Shown: positions 1 to 9,077 of the stretch, in pieces
Numbering within the stretch: position 1 is the stretch's first letter
How the letters are laid out: every line of letters starts with the position of its first letter
From: an uncultured Oscillospiraceae bacterium
Lineage (GTDB): Bacteria; Bacillota; Clostridia; Oscillospirales; Ruminococcaceae
Assembly: GCA_910577565.1 (NCBI GenBank)
Contig: CAJTNJ010000001.1
Span: forward strand, 62,001-126,000
Reading direction: 5' to 3'
Length of the DNA: 64,000 bases
The notes under the pieces: model-generated
Seen by the model: only the letters and a program-made list of their open reading frames with translations
Told to the model about the DNA's origin: nothing
The model's database searches: none
Made by a program: the position numbers and the translations under genes

Positions 1-90
1 GACTCCTCCAAAAACAAGAACGAGTGTAATATTTAATAATATGATCCCAAAAATAACAAAGAAAAGTCTTGTTTTTATGCTCCTTTTCAT
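1..90 (-). CDS. sensor histidine kinase, N-terminal fragment (runs off window)
   Basis: Only the first 30 codons lie in the window. They start at ATG 88-90 behind an AGGAGTGA ribosome binding site and encode a short basic N-terminus (MKRSIKTR) followed by a hydrophobic membrane segment. The gene starts 4 bases after the stop of the OmpR-type response regulator, the usual position of the partner kinase. The kinase identity is inferred from that position and the membrane anchor, because no catalytic motif is visible here. Confidence 0.6.
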   Translation of the reverse strand, partial: MKRSIKTRLFFVIFGIILLNITLVLVFGGV

Positions 91-94
91 AAAA

Positions 95-757
95 TCACTC
101 CTGTAGAATATAACCACACTTTCTAATAGTTCTCAATTTTTTTCTCAAAGACGGCATCTTATACCTCAAACATTTTACGTGAGTGTCTACCGTTCTCATA
201 TCGCCATTATAGTCTATTCCCCACACAGATTCTAATATCTGTTCTCTGCTCAAAACTTGTTCTTTATTTTCTATAAAATAACAAATTAAATCATATTCTC
301 TTGGTGTCAATAAAACGCGCTTATTTCCATCATATACATTATGCTCTCTGTATACTATGCGAACATTGCCAATGCAAAGCTCATCTTTATGAATTACACC
401 CGATCTTTTTAATAATGCTTTTATTCTTGACAATAGAATCTGCGTTGAAAACGGTTTTGTAATATATTCATCAACACCATATTTAAACCCGGTGAGTTCA
501 TCATATTCTGTATTTCTTGCGGTTAACATAATTATTGGAACATCTGACATGCTCCTTATCTCCGAACATACCTCAAAACCATTAATTTTTGGCATCATGA
601 TGTCTAATATTATAAGATTATATTTATCGCTGTAAAATTTATCTATCGCTTCATCTCCATCTCCAGCTTCAACAGCCTTATAACCTTCTTGTTTAAGATA
701 ACTACATATAAGCTTTCTTAAACGTGTTTCATCTTCAGCAACTAAAATTTTAACCAT
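95..757 (-). CDS. OmpR/PhoB-family response regulator
   Basis: A 220-residue two-domain regulator. The receiver domain (about 1-115) has the acidic pocket E8/D9, phosphoacceptor D52 in the LDIMMP motif, T79 and K101 of the KPF motif. Residues about 125-220 form a winged-helix DNA-binding domain; the segment LLTPREYDLICYF and the recognition region DMRTVDTHVKCLRYKM are typical of the Trans_reg_C family. It starts at ATG with an AGGAGAT site and is followed after 4 bases by the partner kinase. Its target cannot be read from the sequence; sequence style is VanR/PhoP-like. Confidence 0.93.
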   Translation of the reverse strand: MVKILVAEDETRLRKLICSYLKQEGYKAVEAGDGDEAIDKFYSDKYNLIILDIMMPKINGFEVCSEIRSMSDVPIIMLTARNTEYDELTGFKYGVDEYITKPFSTQILLSRIKALLKRSGVIHKDELCIGNVRIVYREHNVYDGNKRVLLTPREYDLICYFIENKEQVLSREQILESVWGIDYNGDMRTVDTHVKCLRYKMPSLRKKLRTIRKCGYILQE

Positions 758-840
758 AGTTCATATCTCCTAATATAAATTTAAGTAAATAATAATATTT
801 TAATGTGATAGCAATGTGATAAATTAAATAACAAACTATA

Positions 841-1068
841 TCATTTTAAGCCATCATTATCAAAAATAATTTTTTGAAGTTCAAAAGCTCTTAATTTTCT
901 ACGTTTGGTTTCTTCATAATCTACAGCATAATTCCCTTTAAAACATTTTAAAACATCGCCCTCTTTGGCTTCTTTAGGAAGTTTTGAGCGAGGAATATTA
1001 ATGATTTTCAAATTATCATCTTCACAAACTGCAAAATCGCCTTCAAATCTATCAATTGAAATAAACAC
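841..1068 (-). CDS. DUF3006 family small protein
   Basis: A small acidic protein with the DUF3006 signature IDRFEGDFAVCE at its N-terminus; family function unknown. The open frame begins at a GTG at 1098, but that reads through codons overlapping the end of the MBL-fold gene and places the family signature too far in. The GTG at 1066-1068 lies 11 bases after an AAAAGGG site and gives a normal family start (about 75 residues), so it is preferred. It overlaps the upstream gene end (1052), which suggests translational coupling. DUF3006 genes commonly follow secreted ComEC-like MBL hydrolases, and that pairing is seen here. Confidence 0.75.
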   Translation of the reverse strand: MFISIDRFEGDFAVCEDDNLKIINIPRSKLPKEAKEGDVLKCFKGNYAVDYEETKRRKLRAFELQKIIFDNDGLK

Positions 1069-1978
1069 TACTGTCACTGCCCTTTTTTGATTTAACACTT
1101 AATTCATCGCCATCAGTTGAAATGACTATGGTCCCATTTAGATCTGTACGATATATTTTACTATTACCAAGCCTTTTTATTACTTCAATGCTCGGATGCC
1201 CATAACTATTGCCACTTCCTACTTCAATTATATAAATTTTAGCGGCTACTGCTTTTAAAAACTCTTTTGTGTTAGATGTTTTGCTTCCATGATGATTAAG
1301 CTTAAAAACATCCGATTTTATATCTTGTCCACTATTTATTAGATCTTGTTCAGCATCCTTCTCCATATCGCCGCACATTAAAAATGATGTGTTTTTATAA
1401 ACATATCGTAAAGCAACAGACCAAGAATTAAGGCTTAAATAACCTTTGTTGGCAGGGCCTAAAATAGTTAAATTGCCAAGACCAACTTTATATGATTTTC
1501 CTACCTCAGCTTTGTCTACATTGACGTTTTTTTCACATATTAACTTTAAAAAGTTAGTATATGTGTTGGTAGTTGGAATTAATCTGCTGGGTATATCTGG
1601 AATAATTAAACGACCCACTTCAAAATTTTTAACAACAGCAGTAAGGCCTCCTATATGATCGGTGTGAGGATGTGTTGCTATTAATATATCAATTTTTTCT
1701 ATGCCCAATGACTTTAAATATTTTACAACCTCGTTGCCTTTTTCAAATTCCCCGCCATCAATTAAAACGGTTCTATTATTATCAAATATAAGTTCGCAAT
1801 CTCCTTGACCAACATCGATAAAATGAGCTGAAACATCTTGAGTTATCAAAAGAGACGAGTCACAAATTATATTTTCATTGTCATTAAAATAATGCCAACC
1901 AAACGACAAACTAACAGCAATTAATAAAATTATAACCGCTGACATAAAGGATTTGTTCTTTTTATTTTTCCTCTTCAA
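1052..1978 (-). CDS. exported ComEC/Rec2-like metallo-beta-lactamase-fold hydrolase
   Basis: This 308-residue protein has a basic N-terminus and one hydrophobic anchor or signal (about 11-28), so the catalytic domain is probably outside the membrane. The MBL core begins with FIDVGQGDCELI and carries the metal motif HPHTDH (H103, H105, D107, H108) plus later LNHHGSKTSN and GHPS segments. It matches the C-terminal hydrolase of ComEC but lacks the competence channel, so it is a stand-alone hydrolase, possibly a nuclease or phosphodiesterase; substrate unknown. The start is TTG (1976-1978) with GGAGG 8 bases upstream. It follows ftsK by 29 bases and overlaps the DUF3006 gene, so the three are probably one transcript. 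Confidence 0.87.
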   Translation of the reverse strand: MKRKNKKNKSFMSAVIILLIAVSLSFGWHYFNDNENIICDSSLLITQDVSAHFIDVGQGDCELIFDNNRTVLIDGGEFEKGNEVVKYLKSLGIEKIDILIATHPHTDHIGGLTAVVKNFEVGRLIIPDIPSRLIPTTNTYTNFLKLICEKNVNVDKAEVGKSYKVGLGNLTILGPANKGYLSLNSWSVALRYVYKNTSFLMCGDMEKDAEQDLINSGQDIKSDVFKLNHHGSKTSNTKEFLKAVAAKIYIIEVGSGNSYGHPSIEVIKRLGNSKIYRTDLNGTIVISTDGDELSVKSKKGSDSSVYFN

Positions 1979-2007
1979 TTATATATCCTCCGCAAGATGG
2001 TAAAAAC

Positions 2008-4386
2008 TTAATCATTTGATTTGTCATTAATCTGCATTTCTAACCACTGCTGTTTTGAAATCAAAACTTCTCTGCGTTTACTTCCATCTTGTGGTCCAAC
2101 AATGCCTCTTGACTCCATTTCGTCCATTATCCTTGCAGCTCTTGCATAACCAAGCTTTAACCTGCGCTGCAAAAATGAAGTTGAAGCCTGTCCCGTCTCA
2201 ACAATCACCTCAATTGCTGCAGGTATCATAGAATCTTGCCCCTCAGCCACTTCACTGCTGCCGGAATTGCGGCTTTCTTCTATCGATTGTCTTTCAATTT
2301 CTTCCAATATATCTTCGCTGTATTCAACTTTTTCACGCGATTTTATAAAACTAACTACCTGTTCTACTTCTTTATCACTTACAAAACATCCTTGTATTCT
2401 TAACGGTTTTCGTTGGTCTATAGGATAATATAGCATATCTCCCTTGCCAAGCAACTTTTCAGCTCCCGATGAATCAATGATAGTTCTCGAATCAACTTGA
2501 GATGATACAGTAAATGCAATTCGGCTTGGAATATTTGCTTTAATAACTCCTGTTATAACGTCAACAGATGGCCTTTGAGTAGCAATAACGAGGTGCATTC
2601 CGGCTGCACGTGCCATTTGTGCTAATCTGCAAATGGAATCTTCAACTTCTCTTGAAGCCGCCATCATGAGGTCAGCCAACTCGTCTATAATTATTACTAT
2701 TTGTGGCATTTTAGCGTAAGGTTCACCATCTTCATTGGTTTTATGGGATTTAGCTAATTTATTGTAACCATCTAAATCTCTGACGCCAGTCTCTGCAAAT
2801 ATTTTATATCTGTTTAGCATTTCTGTTACTGCCCAACCAAGTGCACCTGAAGCCTTTTTCGGATCTGTAACAACAGGCACAAGCAGATGTGGAATTCCAT
2901 TATAACCACCAAGTTCAACAACTTTTGGGTCGATCATTAAAAGTCTAACATCTTCCGGCGAGCTTTTATATAATAAAGATATAATAATAGAATTTATGCA
3001 AACCGACTTACCTGAACCGGTAGCACCTGCAACTAAGACATGCGGCATTTTTGCAATATCTGCAACTTTAACCTTTCCGGCAATATCTTTGCCCAGTGCA
3101 AATGTCAAAGAACTGCTTGAATTTGCAAACTCTTCACTTGAAACAATTTCCCTAAGTGAGACCATATCTTTATTTTTATTAGGAACTTCTATTCCAACAG
3201 CTGCCTTGTTTGGAATTGGTGCCTCAATTCTAACTCCTCCAGAGGCCAAATTAAGTGATATGTCATCTGCAAGATTTGTTATTTTGCTTATTTTAACTCC
3301 TGCAGACGGTTGAAGTTCATATCTTGTTACCGATGGACCCCTGCAAATGTCAATAATCCTTGTTTCCACCCCAAAACTTCTTAAAGTGTTAACCAATCTG
3401 TCTGCATTTGCTCTAAGTTCTGTAGAAACATCAACATTGTTGAGATTAGTTGCCTTTTTTAGCAAGTTAACTGAAGGAAATATGTACCCATTAACATTCA
3501 AAGATTCACCTAAGTTCGGTGGATTGAACTTATCATTTTCACCGAATTCCGTAGCTGCTTTTTTAACTATATCATCAAGTTTTGTCTGCTTAATTTTTTT
3601 GTCGTTATCAATTGTATCTTTATGTGAATTTGCAGCATTTAATTCAGCATTTTTCTTTTTATTTGATTTTTTAGGCTCTTCTAAATCAGGAACATGAAAA
3701 TTTTTAGATGAAACGGGATGCTCAGGCATATCTCCAAGCGAAACATCTATATCAAAACGTGGTTTTTCTTCCACTGTCCTATTTTTATTTTTAACTCCTA
3801 CCTCTATTTTTTTTATAGGCTTATATATAAATTTAAAAAAATCAATCAAAGTAAAGCCTGTTACTATAAGCGAAAAGACAAATATCAATATCCAAACAAC
3901 AACCATTGCTGCTTGTTTGCCAAGAGCATATTCAAAGGTTAAACCAAACAATCCTCCTACAAGGCCACCACCTATGCTGTTGACACCATCTCTCCATGCA
4001 TATTCCATACACTCAATAAAATTGCGATTGCCATATATTGGATGATTAATTATTTGAACCTGAGTGCATATTAAAACAAATAAGGTTATTAATTCGAAGA
4101 CTTTATTGTGAAATGACCCTTTCATAGAATTTGAAGCAAGCAAAACAGCCGCTATCATAATCAAAGCTCCTATAAAATAAGCCAAAACCCCAAAGAATCC
4201 CAACAATAAATCATGCATTAATTTCCACAAATTTTGGCCTTCAACAAACACAAGTGCACACAAAAAAAGTCCAACTGCAAAAAGCAATATGGCTCCGAGT
4301 TGATGCATTTTATTATTTTTAATATCAGTTTGTTTTTTTGTGTTTGGCCTGTTAGATGCAGGTTTTTTACCTCTTTTGTTTGCCAT
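2008..4386 (-). CDS. ftsK: FtsK/SpoIIIE-family DNA translocase
   Basis: A membrane-anchored hexameric DNA pump that moves chromosomal DNA through the division or sporulation septum. The N-terminus has about four membrane helices (roughly residues 30-185), then a charged Lys/Asn/Glu linker, then the motor: Walker A GATGSGKS (about 454-461), Walker B region VIIIDELADLMM, and ATQRPSVDVITG. A C-terminal winged-helix gamma domain (YARAARIMDEMESRGIVG) reads KOPS/SRS sites. The open frame extends to 4428, but ATG 4384-4386 follows GGAGG by 5 bases and is the better start (792 aa). Whether it acts as FtsK or SpoIIIE cannot be told here; its neighbour tepA adjoins spoIIIE in Bacillus as well. Confidence 0.96.
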   Translation of the reverse strand: MANKRGKKPASNRPNTKKQTDIKNNKMHQLGAILLFAVGLFLCALVFVEGQNLWKLMHDLLLGFFGVLAYFIGALIMIAAVLLASNSMKGSFHNKVFELITLFVLICTQVQIINHPIYGNRNFIECMEYAWRDGVNSIGGGLVGGLFGLTFEYALGKQAAMVVVWILIFVFSLIVTGFTLIDFFKFIYKPIKKIEVGVKNKNRTVEEKPRFDIDVSLGDMPEHPVSSKNFHVPDLEEPKKSNKKKNAELNAANSHKDTIDNDKKIKQTKLDDIVKKAATEFGENDKFNPPNLGESLNVNGYIFPSVNLLKKATNLNNVDVSTELRANADRLVNTLRSFGVETRIIDICRGPSVTRYELQPSAGVKISKITNLADDISLNLASGGVRIEAPIPNKAAVGIEVPNKNKDMVSLREIVSSEEFANSSSSLTFALGKDIAGKVKVADIAKMPHVLVAGATGSGKSVCINSIIISLLYKSSPEDVRLLMIDPKVVELGGYNGIPHLLVPVVTDPKKASGALGWAVTEMLNRYKIFAETGVRDLDGYNKLAKSHKTNEDGEPYAKMPQIVIIIDELADLMMAASREVEDSICRLAQMARAAGMHLVIATQRPSVDVITGVIKANIPSRIAFTVSSQVDSRTIIDSSGAEKLLGKGDMLYYPIDQRKPLRIQGCFVSDKEVEQVVSFIKSREKVEYSEDILEEIERQSIEESRNSGSSEVAEGQDSMIPAAIEVIVETGQASTSFLQRRLKLGYARAARIMDEMESRGIVGPQDGSKRREVLISKQQWLEMQINDKSND

Positions 4387-4789
4387 TTTTCCTCCATATG
4401 TAACAACAGACTGTTTATATTGTTGCATTAGTCAACTATAAAACCGCCTGTTAATATTAAACATCTATTCAAAAGTTGATAGAATTAATTATACAATAAT
4501 TCCATATTTATTGCAAATTAAAGCTATAATTAGAAAGTTCCAAAAAAGAAACAATCAAAAAGTGCTCAAGCTAATTCATATCGTTATATCCTTGCATGGA
4601 AAACATTCTGCAAATTCCAAAAAGTAATAAAACATTTAAGCTGTTTTCACGTTTTTGTGCATAAAATCGGTTTAGTTTATTAAAAAACTTTGCTATCAAC
4701 AACTGCGCCCAAAAAAGAATTGTTTTTCGCTTTTATATAACTAATTTATATTGTGCAGACATATATTTAAACAATATTGCTTAAACACA
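4387..4789. other. intergenic stretch between tepA and ftsK
   Basis: About 400 AT-rich bases. They hold the ftsK ribosome binding site and promoter near 4390-4516. No credible ORF, RNA gene or strong hairpin was seen in 4520-4789. Confidence 0.6.
4488..4516 (-). promoter_or_regulatory. sigma-A-type promoter of ftsK
   Basis: On the minus strand, TTGCAA (4511-4516) and a perfect TATAAT (4488-4493) are separated by 17 bases, about 100 bases upstream of the ftsK start. This suggests ftsK is transcribed independently of tepA. Confidence 0.6.
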
Positions 4790-5599
4790 TCATTGTTTTT
4801 TATTCTTTTTTTCATCGTTAGATTTTTCGCATTTATCTTGTTTGTTTTTATTGCTTTTTAGATTATCATTTTGTTTCTTATCTTCTTCGATCATTTCATA
4901 AAGCGATTCCATTGCGTCAGATATGCCACCCAAGCTATCAATGAGACCTATCTCCACCGCCCTATCTCCTTCGACAACACTGCCAACATCAGTAACCAAC
5001 TCATCAGTGTTCATCATCAAATTTAAAAGAACATCTTCAGTAACATTGGAATTTTTGGTTATGAATCTTACTATTCTGTTTTGCATTTTTTGAAAATATG
5101 AAAACGCTTGAGGCACACCGAGTATTGTACCTGTGCTTCTAACGGGATGGATTGTCATGCTGGCTGATGGAACTATATAAGATCGCTTAGCACAAACGGC
5201 AAGCGGTACACCAATGGAATGCCCTCCACCCAACACAATAGAAACAGTTGGCTTTTTAATACCTGAAATGAGTTCTGCTATGGCAAGTCCCGCTTCAATA
5301 TCCCCACCAACTGTATTTAGCACTACAAGCAAACCTTCTATATCATTTGATTGTTCTATAGCAACTAAAGCGGGTATTACATGTTCATATTTAGTTGTTT
5401 TGTTTTGGGAAGGCAGTACATAATGCCCCTCAATCTGGCCGATAATTGTCATGCAATGTATAACATGTTTTCCGTTAGTAGTTATTGCACCCATATTAAC
5501 TATTTGCTGTAACTTGTCATCTGATATTTCTTTAGTAGACTCAGAACTATCGTTATTGAATGGCACTTCAATTTCCTTGTCTTTATTTTTTTTGCCCAT
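4790..5599 (-). CDS. tepA: TepA-type ClpP-family serine protease
   Basis: A 269-residue ClpP-superfamily protein of the YmfB/TepA group, reported in Bacillus to aid protein translocation and to act in spore-coat maturation. The oxyanion/turn segment is LNTVGGDIEAG, the catalytic serine is S128 in GGGHSIG, and the histidine is H151 in MTIHPVR. It differs from housekeeping ClpP by a charged N-terminal extension and a Lys/Asp/Asn-rich tail (about 240-269). The start follows a strong AAGGGGG site. Order tepA then ftsK/spoIIIE on one strand matches Bacillus. The lack of a signal peptide fits a cytoplasmic location. Confidence 0.88.
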   Translation of the reverse strand: MGKKNKDKEIEVPFNNDSSESTKEISDDKLQQIVNMGAITTNGKHVIHCMTIIGQIEGHYVLPSQNKTTKYEHVIPALVAIEQSNDIEGLLVVLNTVGGDIEAGLAIAELISGIKKPTVSIVLGGGHSIGVPLAVCAKRSYIVPSASMTIHPVRSTGTILGVPQAFSYFQKMQNRIVRFITKNSNVTEDVLLNLMMNTDELVTDVGSVVEGDRAVEIGLIDSLGGISDAMESLYEMIEEDKKQNDNLKSNKNKQDKCEKSNDEKKNKKQ

Positions 5600-5676
5600 A
5601 AAATTACCCCCTTTTCTGATTTAGTTTTTCAAAATTGAGGATAATTATACAATTTTATATATTAATGGTTTTTATT

Positions 5677-6786
5677 TTATTCTTCATTATAGATAAAGTT
5701 GTAAAGTTTATTTGCATAAACTTTTAAATCATAAACCCAATACCAAACGCCATTTACCATACCACCTTTAACATTAGGGTCATTCTCATCAGGTATTTTA
5801 TATGTTTTTAAAGTTGGTTTTCCAAACATTAGAACAGGAATAAATCCAAGTATATCTTGATAATTTAAAGATGTATCCATATAAGAAAGCATTGTTTTGA
5901 TAAAATCAGGATATTGTGTCACATTCATATCCATAACTTTATTAAGCAACAATTGCAATACTATTTGTTGTCTGCCAGCACGTTTGGTCTCATTATCAAT
6001 TTTTCTAATTCGTGCATAAGATACAGCTTGTGACCCATTTAAGTGCAATGTCGCAGATTTGCCGCTAAATGCAGGAATTTCTTCACTATATGACAATTCC
6101 GGCGTACTTGCGATTAACCCATTAGCCGCCACTCTTTCTTCTTTGGTTATCTCAATATCCAACCCGCCAACTGCATCGATAATATGAGCCATCTGCGTGA
6201 AGTTAACAGAAACATATTCCATGATATCCATATTATAATTTTTATTTAAAGTTTTAACAGCAAGCTCCGGTCCACCGTATGCATAAGCATGACATAATTT
6301 ATCTTTTCCGTGTCCTTCTATTTCCACTCTGCTATCTCGAAGAATAGATGTTACTTTAATTTCTTTATGAACGCCATCAAAAGTAGCTATCATGGTGGTA
6401 TCTGATCGCCCTCTTGCCCCGCGTTCTCTTGTGTCAAGCCCAAATAATGCAATATTTGTGACATCATTGTTAATTTTAGATGACGTAACAAGTCCAAGAT
6501 CTTGAGGGTTTTGAGTAAAATTTTTGTCAGTATTAAGTCCGCCAAAATAATAGAAAAATGCTGAAACAGCTCCTCCAACTAACAGCAAAACTAAAACTAA
6601 AATAATTATAATAACTTTTATCCAAATGGACCTTTTATTTCTATATTTATACCTTTTATTATTATTTTTATAATGCAATTTATTAACGCTATGATCTTTT
6701 TTTGCTTGATTATATATACTTCTAAAATTATCCTGATTATTTCGTCTGTTATTTTTGCTTGAACTATATATATTCTTTTGGCTCAT
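5677..6786 (-). CDS. LytR-CpsA-Psr (LCP) family wall-polymer ligase
   Basis: A 369-residue protein with a basic, Asn-rich cytoplasmic N-terminus, one membrane helix (about 54-78) and an extracellular LCP catalytic domain. It shows the family's phosphate-binding residues: GLDTRE (D118, R120), GRSDTTM (R127, D129) and SILRDSRV (R150, D151), followed by VNFTQMAHIIDAVGGLDI. LCP enzymes transfer undecaprenyl-linked glycopolymers such as teichoic acid or capsule onto peptidoglycan. The start follows AAAGGATG. It has its own promoter upstream and is 77 bases ahead of tepA. Confidence 0.92.
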   Translation of the reverse strand: MSQKNIYSSSKNNRRNNQDNFRSIYNQAKKDHSVNKLHYKNNNKRYKYRNKRSIWIKVIIIILVLVLLLVGGAVSAFFYYFGGLNTDKNFTQNPQDLGLVTSSKINNDVTNIALFGLDTRERGARGRSDTTMIATFDGVHKEIKVTSILRDSRVEIEGHGKDKLCHAYAYGGPELAVKTLNKNYNMDIMEYVSVNFTQMAHIIDAVGGLDIEITKEERVAANGLIASTPELSYSEEIPAFSGKSATLHLNGSQAVSYARIRKIDNETKRAGRQQIVLQLLLNKVMDMNVTQYPDFIKTMLSYMDTSLNYQDILGFIPVLMFGKPTLKTYKIPDENDPNVKGGMVNGVWYWVYDLKVYANKLYNFIYNEE

Positions 6787-6853
6787 AACACGCCATCCTT
6801 TTTATCAAATTAAAAATTGCCCATATAACAAATCAAAACGGTAATGCATTAAA

Positions 6854-6882
6854 ATTGTAACTTGTTTATCGATTCTTGTCAA
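6854..6882 (-). promoter_or_regulatory. sigma-A promoter of the LCP gene
   Basis: On the minus strand, a perfect TTGACA (6877-6882) lies 17 bases from TACAAT (6854-6859), about 70 bases upstream of the LCP start codon. Confidence 0.7.
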
Positions 6883-7144
6883 ATTATATCGATTGACGTA
6901 AATATAAAATCAAAAAGATACATCTATTTGTTAATAAAATTCTTTAAAAAAGCCAACTGCAATGCATAAATGAAAAACGAAAACAGCATGCATAAATCGG
7001 ATGAAATTAAGAGTTTTTTCCATTTTTCTATTATAATTCCTCATATTATTTATTTTAGCAGTTTCCTATCTGATTTTTAAATAAATCATAATTATAAAGA
7101 TAATAAATATGATTTTTATATTCTGCAATTTTAAGTGTGCTAAC

Positions 7145-7179
7145 TTGCAACATTAGACAATATTGTGTATAATTGTCTA
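7145..7179 (+). promoter_or_regulatory. promoter with overlapping palindromic operator candidate
   Basis: TTGCAA (7145-7150), 17 bases, then TATAAT (7168-7173). An inverted repeat TAGACAAT (7154-7161) / ATTGTCTA (7172-7179) covers the spacer and the -10 box. A repressor bound there would block polymerase. The regulator is not identifiable from the window. Confidence 0.6.
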
Positions 7180-7221
7180 TGCTTATAAGAATTATTGTGG
7201 CTATTGAAGGGAGTACATAAA

Positions 7222-8508
7222 ATGTCTTTTTATAATAAAATGACAAAAACTGAATTAGAAAACGAAAAAATAAAGCTGAAAAAAAAATATGAAAATTTTA
7301 AACAAATGAACCTCAAACTTAACATGTCAAGAGGTAAACCAAGCACCGAACAACTTGAATTATCCTCTGGCATGTTAAATAATATTACATGCGACGATTT
7401 ATCTAAAACGGAAGATGGTTTTGAAACTAGAAATTATGGAATGCTGAGTGGAATCCCTGAAGCAAAAAAATTCTTTGCAAACATACTTGACGTAACTCCT
7501 GATATGATTATTGTTGGTGAAAACTCAAGCCTAAGTTTAATGTATAACTGTGTGCATATTGCAATGCAGTTTGGAATTTTAGGAAATAAGCCATGGAAAG
7601 ATATTGAAAATGTGAAATTTTTATGCCCTGCTCCCGGCTACGATAGACATTTTGCAATTTGTGAAATATTTGGAATAGAAATGATAAGTATACCAATGGA
7701 TGAGAACGGCCCAGATATGGATAAAGTCAAAATGCTTGCCGAGAGCGATCCATTAGTAAAAGGCATTTGGTGTGTGCCTAAATATTCTAATCCAACTGGC
7801 ATAACCTATTCTGATGAAGTTGTAAGAAAATTTGCAGCTTTAAAACCGGCAGCGCAAGATTTCAGAATTTTTTGGGATAATGCATATGTTGTGCACCATT
7901 TATCAAAAAAACACGATGAACTTTTAAATATATTCGATGTTTGCAAAGATTATGGAAGTGAAGATATGGTGCTTGAGTTTACATCTACTTCCAAAATTAC
8001 ATTCCCAGGTGGAGGAATCTCAGCTATAGCAACATCTGAAAAAAACGTTCAAAGCATTCTTGAAATAATGTCGATACAAACTATATGCAATGATAAAATA
8101 AATCAATTAAGACATTGTCTTTTCTTTTCCACTTCTCAAAAACTTGACTCTCATATGCAAGCTCACGCAAGCATCATAAAACCTAAATTTGACTTGGTTT
8201 TAGAAAAATTGGAAGAAAAAATAAAGCCATTCGGAATAGGAAGTTGGACAAATCCAAATGGTGGATATTTTATATCATTTAATTCAATGAATGGGTGCGG
8301 AAAACGTATTGGAGAGCTTTGCAAGCAAGCCGGTGTTGTCCTAACAAATGTTGGCGCTACCTATCCTTATGGCATAGACCCATATAACAGAAATATTAGA
8401 ATAGCTCCTACGTTCCCTCCTATCAAAGAACTAAGCATTGCTATGGACGTTTTCTGTGTATGTGTTAAAATCGCAAGCATTGAGAAACTGCTTCGAGAAT
8501 ATGAATAA
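7222..8508 (+). CDS. PLP-dependent aspartate aminotransferase-type enzyme (PF12897-like)
   Basis: A 428-residue fold-type I aminotransferase. The PLP-site residues are visible: KYSNPTG (N190), FWDNAYVVHH (D219, Y222) and the Schiff-base lysine K258 in TSTSKITFPGGG. The N-terminal region with LNMSRGKPSTEQL and the overall pattern match the aspartate aminotransferase group related to the corynebacterial enzyme rather than the common AspC group. ATG 7222 follows GAAGGGAG; an upstream in-frame start at 7195 lacks a site. It is a single-gene transcript with its own promoter and terminator. The substrate, probably aspartate/2-oxoglutarate, is inferred from the family. Confidence 0.87.
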   Translation: MSFYNKMTKTELENEKIKLKKKYENFKQMNLKLNMSRGKPSTEQLELSSGMLNNITCDDLSKTEDGFETRNYGMLSGIPEAKKFFANILDVTPDMIIVGENSSLSLMYNCVHIAMQFGILGNKPWKDIENVKFLCPAPGYDRHFAICEIFGIEMISIPMDENGPDMDKVKMLAESDPLVKGIWCVPKYSNPTGITYSDEVVRKFAALKPAAQDFRIFWDNAYVVHHLSKKHDELLNIFDVCKDYGSEDMVLEFTSTSKITFPGGGISAIATSEKNVQSILEIMSIQTICNDKINQLRHCLFFSTSQKLDSHMQAHASIIKPKFDLVLEKLEEKIKPFGIGSWTNPNGGYFISFNSMNGCGKRIGELCKQAGVVLTNVGATYPYGIDPYNRNIRIAPTFPPIKELSIAMDVFCVCVKIASIEKLLREYE

Positions 8509-9077
8509 CATTTAATAAAATAGTTTATTATATGAAGTAAGCAAATTTTTTCTTACTTCATATTTTATTTTTTAAACAAATCTTATAGAAATTAAGAAAG
8601 TAAAAATTCAGGCTTTCAAAAAAGACAAAACAAAGGATAACAAAATGGAAAAGCGACAATATTTATATACTTTGTCCAAACTAAAAAAGCAAGAACAATA
8701 CTAAAATGATTAAACTTTTGAAAAAAATATTTTGCAGCACAATAAATTATGAAATTATAGTAATATAAAATGCTGATTTTTTTATATTGTTTTAAACTCT
8801 AAATTCTTTTTTATTTTATGATTAATATGATTAAAAAAACAATTTATATTCACAAGCAAAAATTGAAAAAAGATAAAAAATTTTAAATTTTTTAGGGAAA
8901 TATCCGATAATTTATTAAAATATTAATATATAAATAACATAAATTAACTATAAATTTTGTATTTATATCTCAAAAGCTTTATTTAATGCTTTTTTGCTGA
9001 ATCGAAGACTTCCTTTTTAAATATAAATGTGATAAAATATTTATTAATTTATTATATGCTTGGTAGGGGAGCTTTAA
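8509..9077. other. AT-rich intergenic stretch
   Basis: The first 65 bases hold the upstream gene's terminator. The rest (8574-9077) is extremely AT-rich, and no RNA gene or convincing promoter was found. A 19-codon frame at 8645-8704 has a fair AAAGGA site but no other support. Confidence 0.5.
8532..8573 (+). terminator. intrinsic terminator of the aminotransferase gene
   Basis: A perfect 10-bp stem, ATGAAGTAAG (8532-8541) / CTTACTTCAT (8552-8561), with a 10-base loop, is followed by ATTTTATTTTTT. Confidence 0.85.

Larger units (their letters stand above)
6787..7221. other. divergent intergenic region (LCP gene / aminotransferase)
   Basis: A 435-base divergent region. It holds the LCP promoter (minus, 6854-6882) and the aminotransferase promoter with a symmetric candidate operator (plus, 7145-7179). 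Nothing else was recognised in the AT-rich middle part. Confidence 0.6.

Noticed and set aside
8645..8704. 19-codon frame with an AAAGGA site in the intergenic region
   Set aside because: Too short, no flanking terminator pair or promoter, and composition like the surrounding AT-rich DNA; no evidence that it is a leader peptide.
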